The notes below the pieces were generated by a model, which was not told the DNA's origin, did no database searches, and saw nothing but the letters and a program-made list of their open reading frames with translations. A program made the translations under genes and the position numbers. From Solirubrobacteraceae bacterium (GTDB taxonomy: Bacteria; Actinomycetota; Thermoleophilia; Solirubrobacterales; Solirubrobacteraceae), in assembly GCA_023230855.1 (NCBI GenBank), contig JALNWQ010000018.1, forward strand, positions 1 to 64,000: 64,000 nt of DNA, read 5' to 3'. Of the stretch, positions 24,258 to 34,322 are shown piece after piece (position 1 is the first letter of the stretch; each line of letters opens with the position of its first letter).

Positions 24258-24351
24258 GCCGCGTCGGGTCACGGGCCGGGACGCGGCGATTCCCGGGCTA
24301 CGGGCGGGCGCGACCCCGGACGCGATCGACGGCCCGCGCTCGCCCGCCCGT
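24258..24351 (-). terminator. Two hairpins after the DEAD-box helicase gene
   Basis: ACGGGCGGGCG (24300-24310) pairs with CGCCCGCCCGT (24341-24351) in an 11-bp perfect stem just after the helicase stop. GCCGCGTC (24258-24265) pairs with GACGCGGC (24280-24287) further on. Together they should end helicase transcription before the next gene. Nothing else is seen in 24203-24354. Confidence 0.6.
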
Positions 24352-24354
24352 GGC

Positions 24355-25854
<1,500 letters not shown>

Positions 25855-25908
25855 CGGGGATCCTATGGCGTCGCGCCGCGGACGGGTCGCGCGTTGCCGC
25901 CGCGACGG

Positions 25909-26883
25909 TCAGGGGCGACCGACGTCGAGGACGAGCTTGCCGGTCGTCGTGCGGGCCACGAGGGCCCGGTGGGCGTCGACGGCGCGCTCCAGCGGCCAAC
26001 GTCCCCCGACGTGCACGCGGACCTCGCCCCGCAGCGCCCGGGCGAACAGGTCGTCGAGCGGCGCGACGAACCTGCGCGCCGGGTCGTCGAGGCAGTGGAA
26101 GAGCCAGAACCCCACGACCGATCGGGAGTGGCGCAGCAGGTGCCCGGTCCGGACCTCGTTCGGCTCCTTCGTCGCGATCCCGCAGACGACGATCCGTCCG
26201 AACGGCGCGAGCGCCCGCAGCGACGCGTCGAACCCCGGCCCGCCCGCCATGTCGACGACGACGTCGACGCCCCGTCCGCCGTTGGCCGCGACGAGCCGCT
26301 CGGTCAACCCGTCGGGGTCCCCCTCCACGGCCACGTCCGCCCCGAGCCGCAGCGCCTCGTCGCGCTTCGCCGCCGTCGACGCCGTCGCGATCACCCGTCC
26401 GGCCCCGAGCGGCCGGGCGAGCTGCACCGCCAGCGACCCGGTGCCGCCGGCGGCGCTGTGCACGACCACCGCCTCGCCGCCCTCGAGCCGCGCCGCGGTC
26501 CGGAAGAGGTGCCACGCGGTCAGGCCCTGGACGAGCAGCCCGAGCGCCTGGTCGTCGTCGAGCCCGTCGGGCACGGCGACGCAACGCTCGACGGGGACGA
26601 CGACCTCCTCGGCGTACGCGCCCCCACCGCGGGTGAGGGCGACGACCCGCTCGCCGGTGTCCTCGCGGATCCCGACGACCTCCTGCCCGGGGACGAGCGG
26701 CAGGTCGGCCGCCCGGACGTAGCGGTTCTCGCGGGCGTGCGTGTCGGCGAAGTTCACCCCGACGGCCCGCACCGCGATCCGCACCTCGCCCGGCCCGGGC
26801 ACGGGCCGCGGCAGATCGACGGCGTGCAGGACCTCCGGCCCGCCGAACTCGACCTGCCGAATCGCCCGGATCGTCTCGCCCAC
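25909..26883 (-). CDS. Quinone oxidoreductase-like medium-chain reductase (NADPH), 324 aa
   Basis: The zeta-crystallin/quinone-reductase pattern is clear: GGPEVLHAVDLPRPVPGPGEV, GVNFADTHARENRY, QGLTAWHLF, then the nucleotide motif HSAAGGTGSLAVQLARPLGA. No zinc ligands are seen. It should reduce quinones or enones with NADPH in the cytoplasm. The GTG at 26883 is supported by TAGCGT (complement of 26891-26896) seven bases upstream. A LysR gene is divergent from it across a 312-bp repeat-rich spacer, suggesting LysR control. Confidence 0.88.
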   Translation of the reverse strand: MGETIRAIRQVEFGGPEVLHAVDLPRPVPGPGEVRIAVRAVGVNFADTHARENRYVRAADLPLVPGQEVVGIREDTGERVVALTRGGGAYAEEVVVPVERCVAVPDGLDDDQALGLLVQGLTAWHLFRTAARLEGGEAVVVHSAAGGTGSLAVQLARPLGAGRVIATASTAAKRDEALRLGADVAVEGDPDGLTERLVAANGGRGVDVVVDMAGGPGFDASLRALAPFGRIVVCGIATKEPNEVRTGHLLRHSRSVVGFWLFHCLDDPARRFVAPLDDLFARALRGEVRVHVGGRWPLERAVDAHRALVARTTTGKLVLDVGRP

Positions 26884-27195
26884 CGCGGGAACGCTAGCCG
26901 AGTCGCCCGCCGCCCCCGCGCGCCTGACCCCACCACCGGGCCACACGACCCCGTTGGCGACCGTTCGCACGACGTGAACGATCGCCAACCGGCCCCACCG
27001 GGACTCCGGCGGGAGCCGCTCCCCGGAGGCCGTTGAGCGCCGTTCGCACGACGTGAACGATCGCCAACCGGCCCCACCGGGACTCCGGCGGGAGCCGCTC
27101 CCCGGAGGCCGTTGGGCACCGTTCGCAGGACGTGAACGATCGTCAACCGCGCCGACGGGCCGGTCGCCGTGCACCGCAGCCGGTACGGTCGCCGG
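26884..27195. other. 312-bp divergent intergenic region, qor-like gene to LysR gene
   Basis: It holds the leaderless promoter of the minus-strand reductase (26891-26896), the 79-bp tandem repeat (26951-27148), and the -10 box TACGGT (27184-27189) of the LysR gene. No protein gene is convincing here; the long frames across it are shadows. Confidence 0.7.
26951..27148. repeat. 79-bp tandem repeat (2.5 copies), each unit with a long inverted repeat
   Basis: Full copies lie at 26951-27029 and 27030-27108, and a partial copy at 27109-27148. Copies are nearly identical, differing in a variable four-base patch after CCGTTG. In copy 1, GTTGGCGACCGTTCGC (26953-26968) pairs with GTGAACGATCGCCAAC (26974-26989), 14 Watson-Crick pairs and one wobble of 16, with a 5-nt loop. 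Later copies keep the CGTTCGCA...GTGAACG part but change the outer stem. The GGGACTCCGGCGGGAGC portion forms a second small hairpin. It is centred between divergent promoters. Confidence 0.9.
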
Positions 27196-28086
27196 GTGTC
27201 GCCCTCGTCCCCGATCCGCTCCCCGCACCTGGAGGAGCTGCGTGCGCTGCACGCCGCGGCCCGCCACGGGTCGATCGGCGCCGCCGCCAGGACCCTGGGC
27301 GTGTCGCAGCCGGCGCTGAGCAAGCGGCTGCGTCAGCTCGAGACCGTGACCGGACAGACGTTGCTCGAGCGCTCGCCGCGCGGCGTGGTGCCGACCGAGG
27401 CGGGGCACCGGGTGCTGTTCGGCGCGCAGCGGGTCCTCGAGGCGCTCGACGAGCTCGACCAGACCGTGCAGGAGCTGCGCGGCAGGCCCCGGCCGTTGCG
27501 GCTCGCGACCAGCCCGGTCGTCGCCGAGTCGCTCCTGCCGGCCATCCTCACGAGCTTCTACCGCGAGCCCGGGCGCGAGCCGATCGAGCTCATCGTCGGC
27601 AACTCCGACCTCGTGCGAGAGCTCGTCGACGACGGTCGCGCCGACGTCGGCATCGCCGGCGCCGCACCCGGGGAGGACCCCGACCGGCCCGTGCTGACCG
27701 AGGACGAGCTCGTCGTCGCCGTCCCCGCCGGTCACGCGTGGCTCGAGCGCGACGCGATCCCGCTCGCCGAGCTCGTCCAGACCCCGCTCGTGCTGCGCGA
27801 CCCCGGGGCCAGCCAGCGCCGGGTCCTCGACGCGCGGCTGCGCCGCTCCAAGCTCACGCTCGCGCCCCCGCGGATGGAGGTCGGGTCGACGCCCGCCGCG
27901 CTCGCCGCGCTCGCGGAGACCGGCACCCCGGCGCTCGTGTCCCGGCTGTCCGTCCCCGCCGGGTCGACCGTCGAGCTGCGGCCAATCGACGGCGAGCGGC
28001 TCTACCGACGGTTCGTCGTGCTCGTGGCGCCCGACCGGGAGCGCTCCGCCCCGATCCGACGGCTCGTCGACGCGCTGCACGCCTGA
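27196..28086 (+). CDS. LysR-family transcriptional regulator, 296 aa
   Basis: The N-terminal winged helix-turn-helix is standard: LRALHAAARHGSIGAAARTL, then GVSQPALSKRLRQLE, with the typical TPTEAG-like wing (VVPTEAGHRVL). The effector-binding half (about residues 85-296) is a periplasmic-binding-protein-like fold. LysR proteins bind inverted repeats near divergent promoters and respond to a small ligand. Here the divergent target is probably the quinone-reductase-like gene. The GTG at 27196 is used because TACGGT (27184-27189) ends six bases before it, with no ribosome site. Confidence 0.9.
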   Translation: MSPSSPIRSPHLEELRALHAAARHGSIGAAARTLGVSQPALSKRLRQLETVTGQTLLERSPRGVVPTEAGHRVLFGAQRVLEALDELDQTVQELRGRPRPLRLATSPVVAESLLPAILTSFYREPGREPIELIVGNSDLVRELVDDGRADVGIAGAAPGEDPDRPVLTEDELVVAVPAGHAWLERDAIPLAELVQTPLVLRDPGASQRRVLDARLRRSKLTLAPPRMEVGSTPAALAALAETGTPALVSRLSVPAGSTVELRPIDGERLYRRFVVLVAPDRERSAPIRRLVDALHA

Positions 28087-28221
28087 CCGCCGACGTACGC
28101 GCGGCCGCACGCTCACGGCCGCCCGTCCCGTCACACGCCCTGCCCGTCGCACGCCCCGCCCGTCGCACGCCCGGCCCGGTGAGCACGTGGCCCCGCGAGT
28201 GACCCAGCCCACGCCAAGCCA

Positions 28222-28234
28222 TAACCAGAGGTTA
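28222..28234. promoter_or_regulatory. Palindrome TAACCAGAGGTTA upstream of cydA
   Basis: Perfect 5-bp arms (TAACC/GGTTA) flank AGA. A second, fully symmetric site GACGTATACGTC follows at 28246-28257, 35 bp before the -10 box. Both are AT-richer than the surroundings, as operator sites often are. The regulator is unknown; it does not match the Rex consensus. Confidence 0.55.
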
Positions 28235-28245
28235 GGTCGACGGAC

Positions 28246-28257
28246 GACGTATACGTC
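28246..28257. promoter_or_regulatory. 12-bp perfect palindrome GACGTATACGTC
   Basis: Every base of this 12-mer is symmetric. It lies 24 bp before the TAGCAT box, about where a -35 element or activator would be. It is a candidate binding site for a dimeric regulator of cydABDC. Confidence 0.55.
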
Positions 28258-28280
28258 TACCGGATCGTCGATCGCGCCCG

Positions 28281-28286
28281 TAGCAT
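28281..28286 (+). promoter_or_regulatory. -10 box TAGCAT of the cydABDC transcript
   Basis: TAGCAT lies five bases before a GTG that opens a six-codon ORF. With that spacing transcription would start on or next to the GTG, giving a cydA leader of about 120 nt. Confidence 0.5.
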
Positions 28287-28291
28287 CGCCC

Positions 28292-28312
28292 GTGCCGGGG
28301 GGCTCCCGGTGA
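28292..28312 (+). CDS. Candidate leader peptide of six codons before cydA
   Basis: GTG CCG GGG GGC TCC CGG TGA encodes MPGGSR. It is placed five bases after the -10 box, so it could be read leaderless. Its stop codon ends at 28312 and the first hairpin begins at 28313, so a ribosome on it would overlap the hairpin. Too short to be protected by coding statistics; the case rests on position. Confidence 0.35.
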   Translation: MPGGSR

Positions 28313-28390
28313 CCCCGGCCGACCCTCCTCAGCGGCCGGGGCCTCAATCTGAAGCGCCGTCCCCGGCGTGACGATCGGTCATGCCGGGGA
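28313..28390 (+). promoter_or_regulatory. Two stable hairpins in the cydA leader (possible attenuator)
   Basis: Hairpin 1: CCCCGGCCG (28313-28321) pairs perfectly with CGGCCGGGG (28333-28341); its 11-nt loop contains CCTCCT, an anti-Shine-Dalgarno-like string. Hairpin 2: TCCCCGGC (28360-28367) pairs with GCCGGGGA (28383-28390) around a 15-nt loop. cydA starts 22 nt later. Confidence 0.6.
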
Positions 28391-28412
28391 TGCCGCATTG
28401 CCGACGGTGCCC

Positions 28413-29855
28413 ATGGAACTCCTGGATCTCGCACGCCTGCAGTTCGCGTTCACGACGCTCTTCCACTTCATCTTCGTCCCGCTGACGATCGGGCTCTCCG
28501 GGTTCGTCGCGCTCATGCAGACCCGCTGGTACCGCACCGGCGACGAGCAGTACCTCCGGATGACGAAGTTCTGGGGCAAGCTGCTCCTCGTCAACTTCGC
28601 CATCGGCGTCGCCACCGGACTCGTGCAGGAGTTCCAGTTCGGCATGGCGTGGAGCGCCTACAGCCGTTACGTCGGCGACGTCTTCGGGGCGCCACTGGCG
28701 ATGGAGGGCCTGGCCGCGTTCTTCCTCGAGTCGACGTTCCTCGGCCTCTGGATCTTCGGCTGGAGCCACCTGCCGAAGAAGCTCCACCTGGCGACGATCT
28801 GGCTCGTCTTCATCGGCACCACCCTGTCGGCGTACTTCATCCTGTCGGCCAACGCCTGGATGCAGAACCCGGTCGGCTACCGGATCGACGAGGAGTCCGG
28901 CAACGCGGTCCTCACGTCGATCTGGGCGATGCTGTCGAGCGGCACCGCGGTCCTGGCGTTCCTCCACACGATCCCCGCGGCCGTGCTCACCGCTGGCGGC
29001 CTCATCTCGGGCATCTCGCTGTGGCACCTCGCCCGCCGGCGGGGCCACGAGGTCGAGTTCTTCACCCGCTCGCTGCGGTGGGGCCTGCGCGGGACGCTCC
29101 TCGCGGCCGTCCTCACGATCTTCGTCGGGCACTTCCTCGGCCAGCACATGACCGAGAAGCAGCCGATGAAGATGGCCGCCGCCGAGGCGCTCTACGAGAC
29201 GCACAAGGGCGCGCCGCTGTCGCTCATGGCGATCGCTCCGCTCGAGAAGAAGCCGGACCGCCACGCGTTCGACATCGAGATCCCCAACCTCCTGTCGTTC
29301 ATGGCGACGAACGACTTCAACGCCACCGTCGAGGGCGTCAACCCGCTGCAGGAGCGGTTCCGGAAGCAGTACGCCCAGTACGAGATCGACCGGGGGCGCG
29401 ACCCCACGAAGGCCGAGTACTACCCGATCATCGGCCTGACGTACTGGAGCTTCCGGATCATGATGACCGTCGGGTTCTGGATGGCGCTGTTCGCCGCCGT
29501 CGGGCTGTGGCTGCTGCGGCGGACGAAGGGCTCGGTGGCCGGCCTCGCCACCCGTCCGTGGATCCACCGGCTGGCGATGCTCACCCTCGCGGCCGGGTTC
29601 CTCGGCCACGCCGCCGGCTGGATCTTCACCGAGATGGGCCGCCAGCCGTGGGTCGTCACCGGCCTGCTGAAGACCGAGGACGCGGTGTCGAAGCTCGGCG
29701 CCGAGAACGTCGCGATCTCGCTGTCGGTGTTCATCGTCCTCTACTGCATCATCGGCGCGATCGAGTTCCGGCTCTTCGCCCGTCTGGCCCGCGTCGGACC
29801 GGACGACCCCGACGACGAGGACGACGGCGACGCCGTCCCCGCCATGTCCTACTGA
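28413..29855 (+). CDS. cydA: Cytochrome bd oxidase subunit I, 480 aa
   Basis: MELLDLARLQFAFTTLFHFI opens the first helix with the heme ligand His18 (HFIF). About nine membrane helices follow; the quinone-binding Q-loop lies near QHMTEKQPMKMAAAEALYET, and the GRQPW motif at TEMGRQPWVV is conserved. The enzyme oxidises menaquinol or ubiquinol and reduces oxygen to water at low oxygen. The ATG at 28413 fits the normal N-terminus; no strong ribosome site precedes it. It heads cydABDC. Confidence 0.95.
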   Translation: MELLDLARLQFAFTTLFHFIFVPLTIGLSGFVALMQTRWYRTGDEQYLRMTKFWGKLLLVNFAIGVATGLVQEFQFGMAWSAYSRYVGDVFGAPLAMEGLAAFFLESTFLGLWIFGWSHLPKKLHLATIWLVFIGTTLSAYFILSANAWMQNPVGYRIDEESGNAVLTSIWAMLSSGTAVLAFLHTIPAAVLTAGGLISGISLWHLARRRGHEVEFFTRSLRWGLRGTLLAAVLTIFVGHFLGQHMTEKQPMKMAAAEALYETHKGAPLSLMAIAPLEKKPDRHAFDIEIPNLLSFMATNDFNATVEGVNPLQERFRKQYAQYEIDRGRDPTKAEYYPIIGLTYWSFRIMMTVGFWMALFAAVGLWLLRRTKGSVAGLATRPWIHRLAMLTLAAGFLGHAAGWIFTEMGRQPWVVTGLLKTEDAVSKLGAENVAISLSVFIVLYCIIGAIEFRLFARLARVGPDDPDDEDDGDAVPAMSY

Positions 29856-29871
29856 GAGAACGGATCGCATC

Positions 29872-30924
29872 ATGGATCTCCCCACCCTGTGGTTCCTCCT
29901 CATCGCCTTCTTCTGGGCCGGCTACCTCGTCCTGGAGGGGTTCGACTTCGGCGTCGGCATGCTCCTGCCGTTCGTCGCCCGTGACGCCGACGACCGCCGC
30001 GTCGCCGTTGGCACGTTCGGTCCCGTGTGGGACGCCAACGAGGTCTGGCTCCTCGTCGCCGGCGCGTCGATGTTCGCCGCGTTCCCCAACTGGTACGCGT
30101 CGATGTTCCACGCCCTGTACCTGCCGCTGACGCTGCTGCTCGTGGCGCTCATCGTCCGGGTCCTCGCGATCGAGTACCGGACGAAGCAGGACGACCCGCG
30201 CTGGACCGCCCGCTGGGACCGGGCGCTCATCGTCACGTCGTACGTCGCGCCGATCGCGATCGCGCTGGCGCTCGCCAACGTCGTCCGCGGCATCCCGCTC
30301 GACGGGTCCAACGACTACACCGGCAACCTCCTCGACCTCGTGCACCCGTACGGGCTGCTCGGCGCGGCCGCCGTCGTCGCGCTCTACCTCCTGCACGGCG
30401 CGACGTTCCTCGGGATCCGGGCCGAGGGCCCGGTCCGCGAGCGGGCGCGCGCCACCGCCACCCGCGTCGCCCCGGTCGCGATCGTGCTCGCCGCGGCGTT
30501 CGGCACGTGGACGGTGCTCGGGGTCCCGCTCGGCGACGCGACGACGTCGCCGGTGGCGGTCGTCGCGCTCGTCGTCGCCGCCGGGGCGCTCGTCACCGCC
30601 ACGGTCGCCGTCCGCGCCGGGCGCGAGGGGATCGCGTTCGCCGGCACGACCGTCGCGATCCTCGGCGTCGCGATCCTCATGTTCGCCCAGCTGTGGCCCA
30701 ACGTCCTGCCGTCGACCGACGTCGTCGCCGGCACGCTGACGGTCGACGCGGCCGCGTCGTCGCCGTACACGCTCAAGGTCATGAGCTTCGTCGCGCTGAC
30801 GATGGTCCCGGTCGTCCTGGCGTACCAGGCGTGGAGCTACTGGGTGTTCCGTCACCGCGTGCGCCCCACCGGCGACGCGTCGCCGCTGCAGGCCCTGGCC
30901 CGGCGTCGGGCGGCCGAGGGCTGA
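29872..30924 (+). CDS. cydB: Cytochrome bd oxidase subunit II, 350 aa
   Basis: MDLPTLWFLLIAFFWAGYLVLEGFDFGVGML matches the CydB N-terminus, including the conserved GFDFGVG motif; about eight membrane helices follow, with VWDANEVWLL near residue 55. It pairs with CydA in the bd oxidase. The start lies 16 bp after the cydA stop, preceded by GAGAGAACGGA as a weak ribosome site. Transcription continues into cydDC. Confidence 0.95.
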   Translation: MDLPTLWFLLIAFFWAGYLVLEGFDFGVGMLLPFVARDADDRRVAVGTFGPVWDANEVWLLVAGASMFAAFPNWYASMFHALYLPLTLLLVALIVRVLAIEYRTKQDDPRWTARWDRALIVTSYVAPIAIALALANVVRGIPLDGSNDYTGNLLDLVHPYGLLGAAAVVALYLLHGATFLGIRAEGPVRERARATATRVAPVAIVLAAAFGTWTVLGVPLGDATTSPVAVVALVVAAGALVTATVAVRAGREGIAFAGTTVAILGVAILMFAQLWPNVLPSTDVVAGTLTVDAAASSPYTLKVMSFVALTMVPVVLAYQAWSYWVFRHRVRPTGDASPLQALARRRAAEG

Positions 30925-30927
30925 CCG

Positions 30928-32655
30928 GTGGGGCCTCCCCCGCGCGCGCTGCTCGCCACCGTCCCGGGGCTGCGGGGCCAGCTGCGCCTCGCCGCCGGAC
31001 TCGGGGTGGGCGAGGCGCTCGCGACGGTCGCGCAGGGGCTGCTGCTCGCGGCGGCGATCACCATCGGCGTCGACGGCGCCGACGACCCCATCGGCCCGGT
31101 GCTCGCCGGCCTGGCGCTCGCCGTGCTCGTGCGGGCGGCGCTCGCCGCCGTCGGCGAGACCACCGGTCGCGCCGCCGGCCGGCGGGCGGTCACCGAGCTG
31201 CGCGAGCGGGCGGTGACGATCGCCCTCGACCGCGCGTCGCGGACGGCGGGCGACGACCGTCCCGGGGCGCTCGCCGCCCGTTGGGTCCACGGCGCCGACG
31301 CCGTCGCCGCCTACACCGGCCGGTACCTGCCCGCGTCGGTCGTCGCCGCGGTCACCCCGGTGCTCGTCATCGTCACGGTGGCGTTCGTCGACCTGCTCAG
31401 CGCCGTGCTGCTGTGCGTCGCCGTGCCGATCGTCGTCGTGTTCCTCGTCCTCGTCGGGTTCCGGGCCGAGCGGGCGGCGGCGCGCCGTCACGCCGGGCTC
31501 ACCCTGTTGGGCGGCCACCTGCTCGACGTGCTCCGCGGCCTGCCGACGCTGCGGGCGCACCGCCGCGACGACCACCAGGTCGGGCAGGTGCTGCGGGCCG
31601 GCGAGCACTACCGGGCCGGGACGATGGCGACGCTGCGCGAGGCGTTCCTGTCGGGGTTCGTCCTGGAGTTCATGGCGATGCTCGGCACCGCGCTCGTCGC
31701 GGTCGCCTGCGGCATCCGGCTCGCCGGCGAGCACATGGAGTTCGGCCCCGCGATCGCCGCGCTCGTCCTCGCGCCCGAGGCGTTCCTGCCGTTGCGCCGC
31801 GTGGGGGCCGAGTTCCACGCCGCCGCCGACGCCACCCCACTGCTCACCGAGCTCGCGGAGGCGGCGGCCGAGCACGACCCGCGCCCCGCGACCGCCGCGC
31901 CGGCCGCGATGGGAGCCGCCGCGCCCGCCGGGGGGCGAGCGGCCGCACCGACCGAGGTCGAAGCCGTCGTCCCGACCGCGGCGGGCGCCCCCGCCCCGGA
32001 CCCGGCGGTCGACGACCCGTGGCTCGACCACGTGCGGGTCGAGCACGCCGACCGCCGACGCCCGACGCTCGACGAGACGACGCTCGTGCTGCCCGCCGGT
32101 CGCACGACGGTCCTCCGCGGGCCGTCCGGGTCGGGCAAGTCGACGATCCTGCGGCTGCTCCTGGGCCTGCGCGCCCCCGACGCCGGGGCCGTCCGCTGCG
32201 GCGACGTCGACCTGGCGACCGTCGACCGCGGGAGCTGGCACGCCCGGATCGCCTGGATCCCCCAGCACCCCGTGCTGTTGCCGGCGGGGCTCGGCGACAA
32301 CGTCCGGTTCGGGACCGATGCGTCGGACGACGTGGTGACCGACGCGCTGCGCACCGTTGGCCTGGGCCCGCTGCTGACGGCGCTGCCCGACGGACTGGCC
32401 ACGCCGCTGGGCGACGGCGGCCTGCCGCTGTCGACCGGGGAGCGACGGCGGGTCGCGATCGCCCGCGCGCTCGTGCGCGACCCGCGGCTCGTGCTCGTCG
32501 ACGAGCCGACCGCCAACCTCGACCGGGTCACCGCCGGGCAGGTCGTCGACGCGCTCGAGCGGCTGACCGCGGGACGCACCGCCGTCATCGCCACCCACGA
32601 CGACCTGCCCGAGCGCCTGGCCGACGTCACCGTCGCGATCGGCGGCGACCGGTGA
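30928..32655 (+). CDS. cydD: CydD-type ABC exporter half (cytochrome bd assembly), 575 aa
   Basis: An N-terminal membrane domain (about residues 20-300) is followed by an Ala/Pro-rich linker (320-360) and an ABC domain: Walker A GPSGSGKST (about 398-406), signature LSTGERRRVAIARAL, Walker B LVLVDEPTANLD. CydDC exports cysteine or glutathione to the outside, needed for bd oxidase assembly. The signature is LSTGE rather than LSGGQ. The GTG lies four bases after the cydB stop; the stop overlaps the start of cydC (GTGA). Confidence 0.92.
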   Translation: MGPPPRALLATVPGLRGQLRLAAGLGVGEALATVAQGLLLAAAITIGVDGADDPIGPVLAGLALAVLVRAALAAVGETTGRAAGRRAVTELRERAVTIALDRASRTAGDDRPGALAARWVHGADAVAAYTGRYLPASVVAAVTPVLVIVTVAFVDLLSAVLLCVAVPIVVVFLVLVGFRAERAAARRHAGLTLLGGHLLDVLRGLPTLRAHRRDDHQVGQVLRAGEHYRAGTMATLREAFLSGFVLEFMAMLGTALVAVACGIRLAGEHMEFGPAIAALVLAPEAFLPLRRVGAEFHAAADATPLLTELAEAAAEHDPRPATAAPAAMGAAAPAGGRAAAPTEVEAVVPTAAGAPAPDPAVDDPWLDHVRVEHADRRRPTLDETTLVLPAGRTTVLRGPSGSGKSTILRLLLGLRAPDAGAVRCGDVDLATVDRGSWHARIAWIPQHPVLLPAGLGDNVRFGTDASDDVVTDALRTVGLGPLLTALPDGLATPLGDGGLPLSTGERRRVAIARALVRDPRLVLVDEPTANLDRVTAGQVVDALERLTAGRTAVIATHDDLPERLADVTVAIGGDR

Positions 32656-34322
32656 TCGTCGCCCCGATCCGGCGCGCGCTGGCGCTCGCGACCCCCGCCG
32701 AGCGGCGACGGCTGCGCCTGGCGACGGTCCTCGGCGTCGTCGCCGGGCTGGCCGGCGCCGCGCTCCTCGCCCTGTCCGGATACCTCATCGCCCGGGCCGC
32801 CGAGGCGCCGCCGGTGCTGTCGCTGACGATCGCGATCGTCGGCGTGCGCGGGTTCGGGGTGCTGCGCGCGATCGCCCGCTACGGCGAGCGGCTCGTGTCG
32901 CACGACGCGACGCTCGCGATCCTCGCCCGGTTGCGGGCCGACGCGTTCGCGGCGGTCGCGGCCCGCCCCGGCGCCGCGGGCACCGCCGAGGCCGACCGGA
33001 TCGTCGGCGACGTCGACCGGGTCCAGGACGCGTACCTGCGGTCGATCGCGCCGCTCGCGGTCGCCGCGGTCGTCGGGATCGCCGCGCTCGTCGCCGCCGC
33101 GCTCGTGCTGCCGGTCGCGGCCGCGGTCCTCGCCGGGACGCTGCTGGCGGGGGCGGTCGCGCTGCCGGTGCAGGCGGCGCGGTGGACGCGACGGTCGACG
33201 CTCCGCCGGGCGCCGTCGCGGGCGCTGCTCGTCCGCGAGCTCGCCGCGACGCTCGACGCCGCCGCCGAGCTGCAGGTCGCGGGCCTCGCGCCCCGGCAGA
33301 TCGAGAGGATCCACGACGCCGGGGCGGTGATCGACGCGATCGACCGGCGCGAGGGCCACGCGACCGCGATCGTCGGCGCGGCCGCGACGGCGGTCGGTGG
33401 CCTGGGCGCGGCGGCGGTGCTCGCCGTGGCGCTCCCGATCACCGTCGGCGGGCGGCTCGACCCGGCGCTCCTGGCGCTGCTGCCGCTGCTCGTCCTGGGG
33501 GTCGGCGAGGCGATCGCGCCGCTCCCCGCCGCCGCGCGCGAGCTCCACGGCACGTCGGACGCCGTCGACCGCGTGACGGAGCTCCTGCGCGACGGCGGGG
33601 CGACCCGCTCCACCGCGGAGCGCCACCGGGACGTCGCGACGACCGACGCGACCGTCGCCCTGCGCGACGTGACGGTCCGCCGTGGGGGCCGCACCGTCCT
33701 CGACCGCGTCGACCTGGACGTCGCCGACGGCGAGCGGGTGGCGCTCGTCGGCCCGAGCGGCGCGGGCAAGAGCACCGTCGGCGAGCTGCTCGTCGCGTTC
33801 CTGCCGACCGCGGACGTCACCGGCGACGCGACGATCGGTGGCGCCCCGCTGGCCGGGATGTCGCCCGCGTCGCTGCGGTCGACGGTGCTGCACGTCCCGC
33901 AGGACCCGTACCTCTTCGACGCCGACCTGGCCGCCAACCTGCGCCTGGCCCGGCCGGACGCCGACGACGCGACGCTCGTCGCCGCGTTGCGACGGGTCGG
34001 GGCGGGCCCGTGGCTCGACGGGCTGCGGGACGGGCTCGCCACGCCGCTGGGCGAGCGGGGAGCGCGCCTGTCCGGTGGGGAGCGTCAGCGGGTCGGGATG
34101 GCCCGGGCGCTGCTGGCCCGCGGCCACCGGCTCCTCGTCCTCGACGAGCCGGTGAGCCATCTGCCGCCCGCGGACGGCGTGGCGGTCATCCGGACGGTGC
34201 TCGACGCCGACCCCGACCGGGGCGCGCTCATCGTCGCGCACCGTCCGGCCGAGGCCGCGCTGGCCGACCGGACGGTGACGCTCGGCGCCGACGGCCGCGT
34301 GCGGCTGCCGGCGCGGGCCTGA
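32652..34322 (+). CDS. cydC: CydC-type ABC exporter half (cytochrome bd assembly), 556 aa
   Basis: The N-terminal membrane domain opens with ALALATPAERRRLRLATVLG, with six helices to about residue 300. The ABC domain has Walker A GPSGAGKST (about 368-376), signature LSGGERQRVGMARAL, and Walker B LLVLDEP, but the D-loop after it reads VSHLPP rather than the usual SALD/EHLD. It forms the exporter with CydD. The GTG overlaps the cydD stop (GTGA). Its stop touches the stop of the convergent PfkB gene. Confidence 0.92.
   Translation: MIVAPIRRALALATPAERRRLRLATVLGVVAGLAGAALLALSGYLIARAAEAPPVLSLTIAIVGVRGFGVLRAIARYGERLVSHDATLAILARLRADAFAAVAARPGAAGTAEADRIVGDVDRVQDAYLRSIAPLAVAAVVGIAALVAAALVLPVAAAVLAGTLLAGAVALPVQAARWTRRSTLRRAPSRALLVRELAATLDAAAELQVAGLAPRQIERIHDAGAVIDAIDRREGHATAIVGAAATAVGGLGAAAVLAVALPITVGGRLDPALLALLPLLVLGVGEAIAPLPAAARELHGTSDAVDRVTELLRDGGATRSTAERHRDVATTDATVALRDVTVRRGGRTVLDRVDLDVADGERVALVGPSGAGKSTVGELLVAFLPTADVTGDATIGGAPLAGMSPASLRSTVLHVPQDPYLFDADLAANLRLARPDADDATLVAALRRVGAGPWLDGLRDGLATPLGERGARLSGGERQRVGMARALLARGHRLLVLDEPVSHLPPADGVAVIRTVLDADPDRGALIVAHRPAEAALADRTVTLGADGRVRLPARA

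Larger units (their letters stand above)
28087..28412 (+). other. 326-bp regulatory region upstream of cydA
   Basis: There is no real protein gene. It contains two palindromes (28222-28234, 28246-28257), a TAGCAT -10 box (28281-28286), a six-codon upstream ORF (28292-28312) and two hairpins (28313-28341, 28360-28390), ending at the cydA start. Bases 28087-28221 show only a thrice-repeated CCCGTC/GCACGCCC-like pattern. Confidence 0.7.

Noticed and set aside
26951..27148. CRISPR array
   Set aside because: The units are 79 bp with no constant-length unique spacers and only 2.5 copies, and no cas genes are present.
30027..34322. A single 1431-residue frame across cydB, cydD and cydC
   Set aside because: Its first two thirds are a shadow frame; only the last 556 residues are CydC, starting at GTG 32652.
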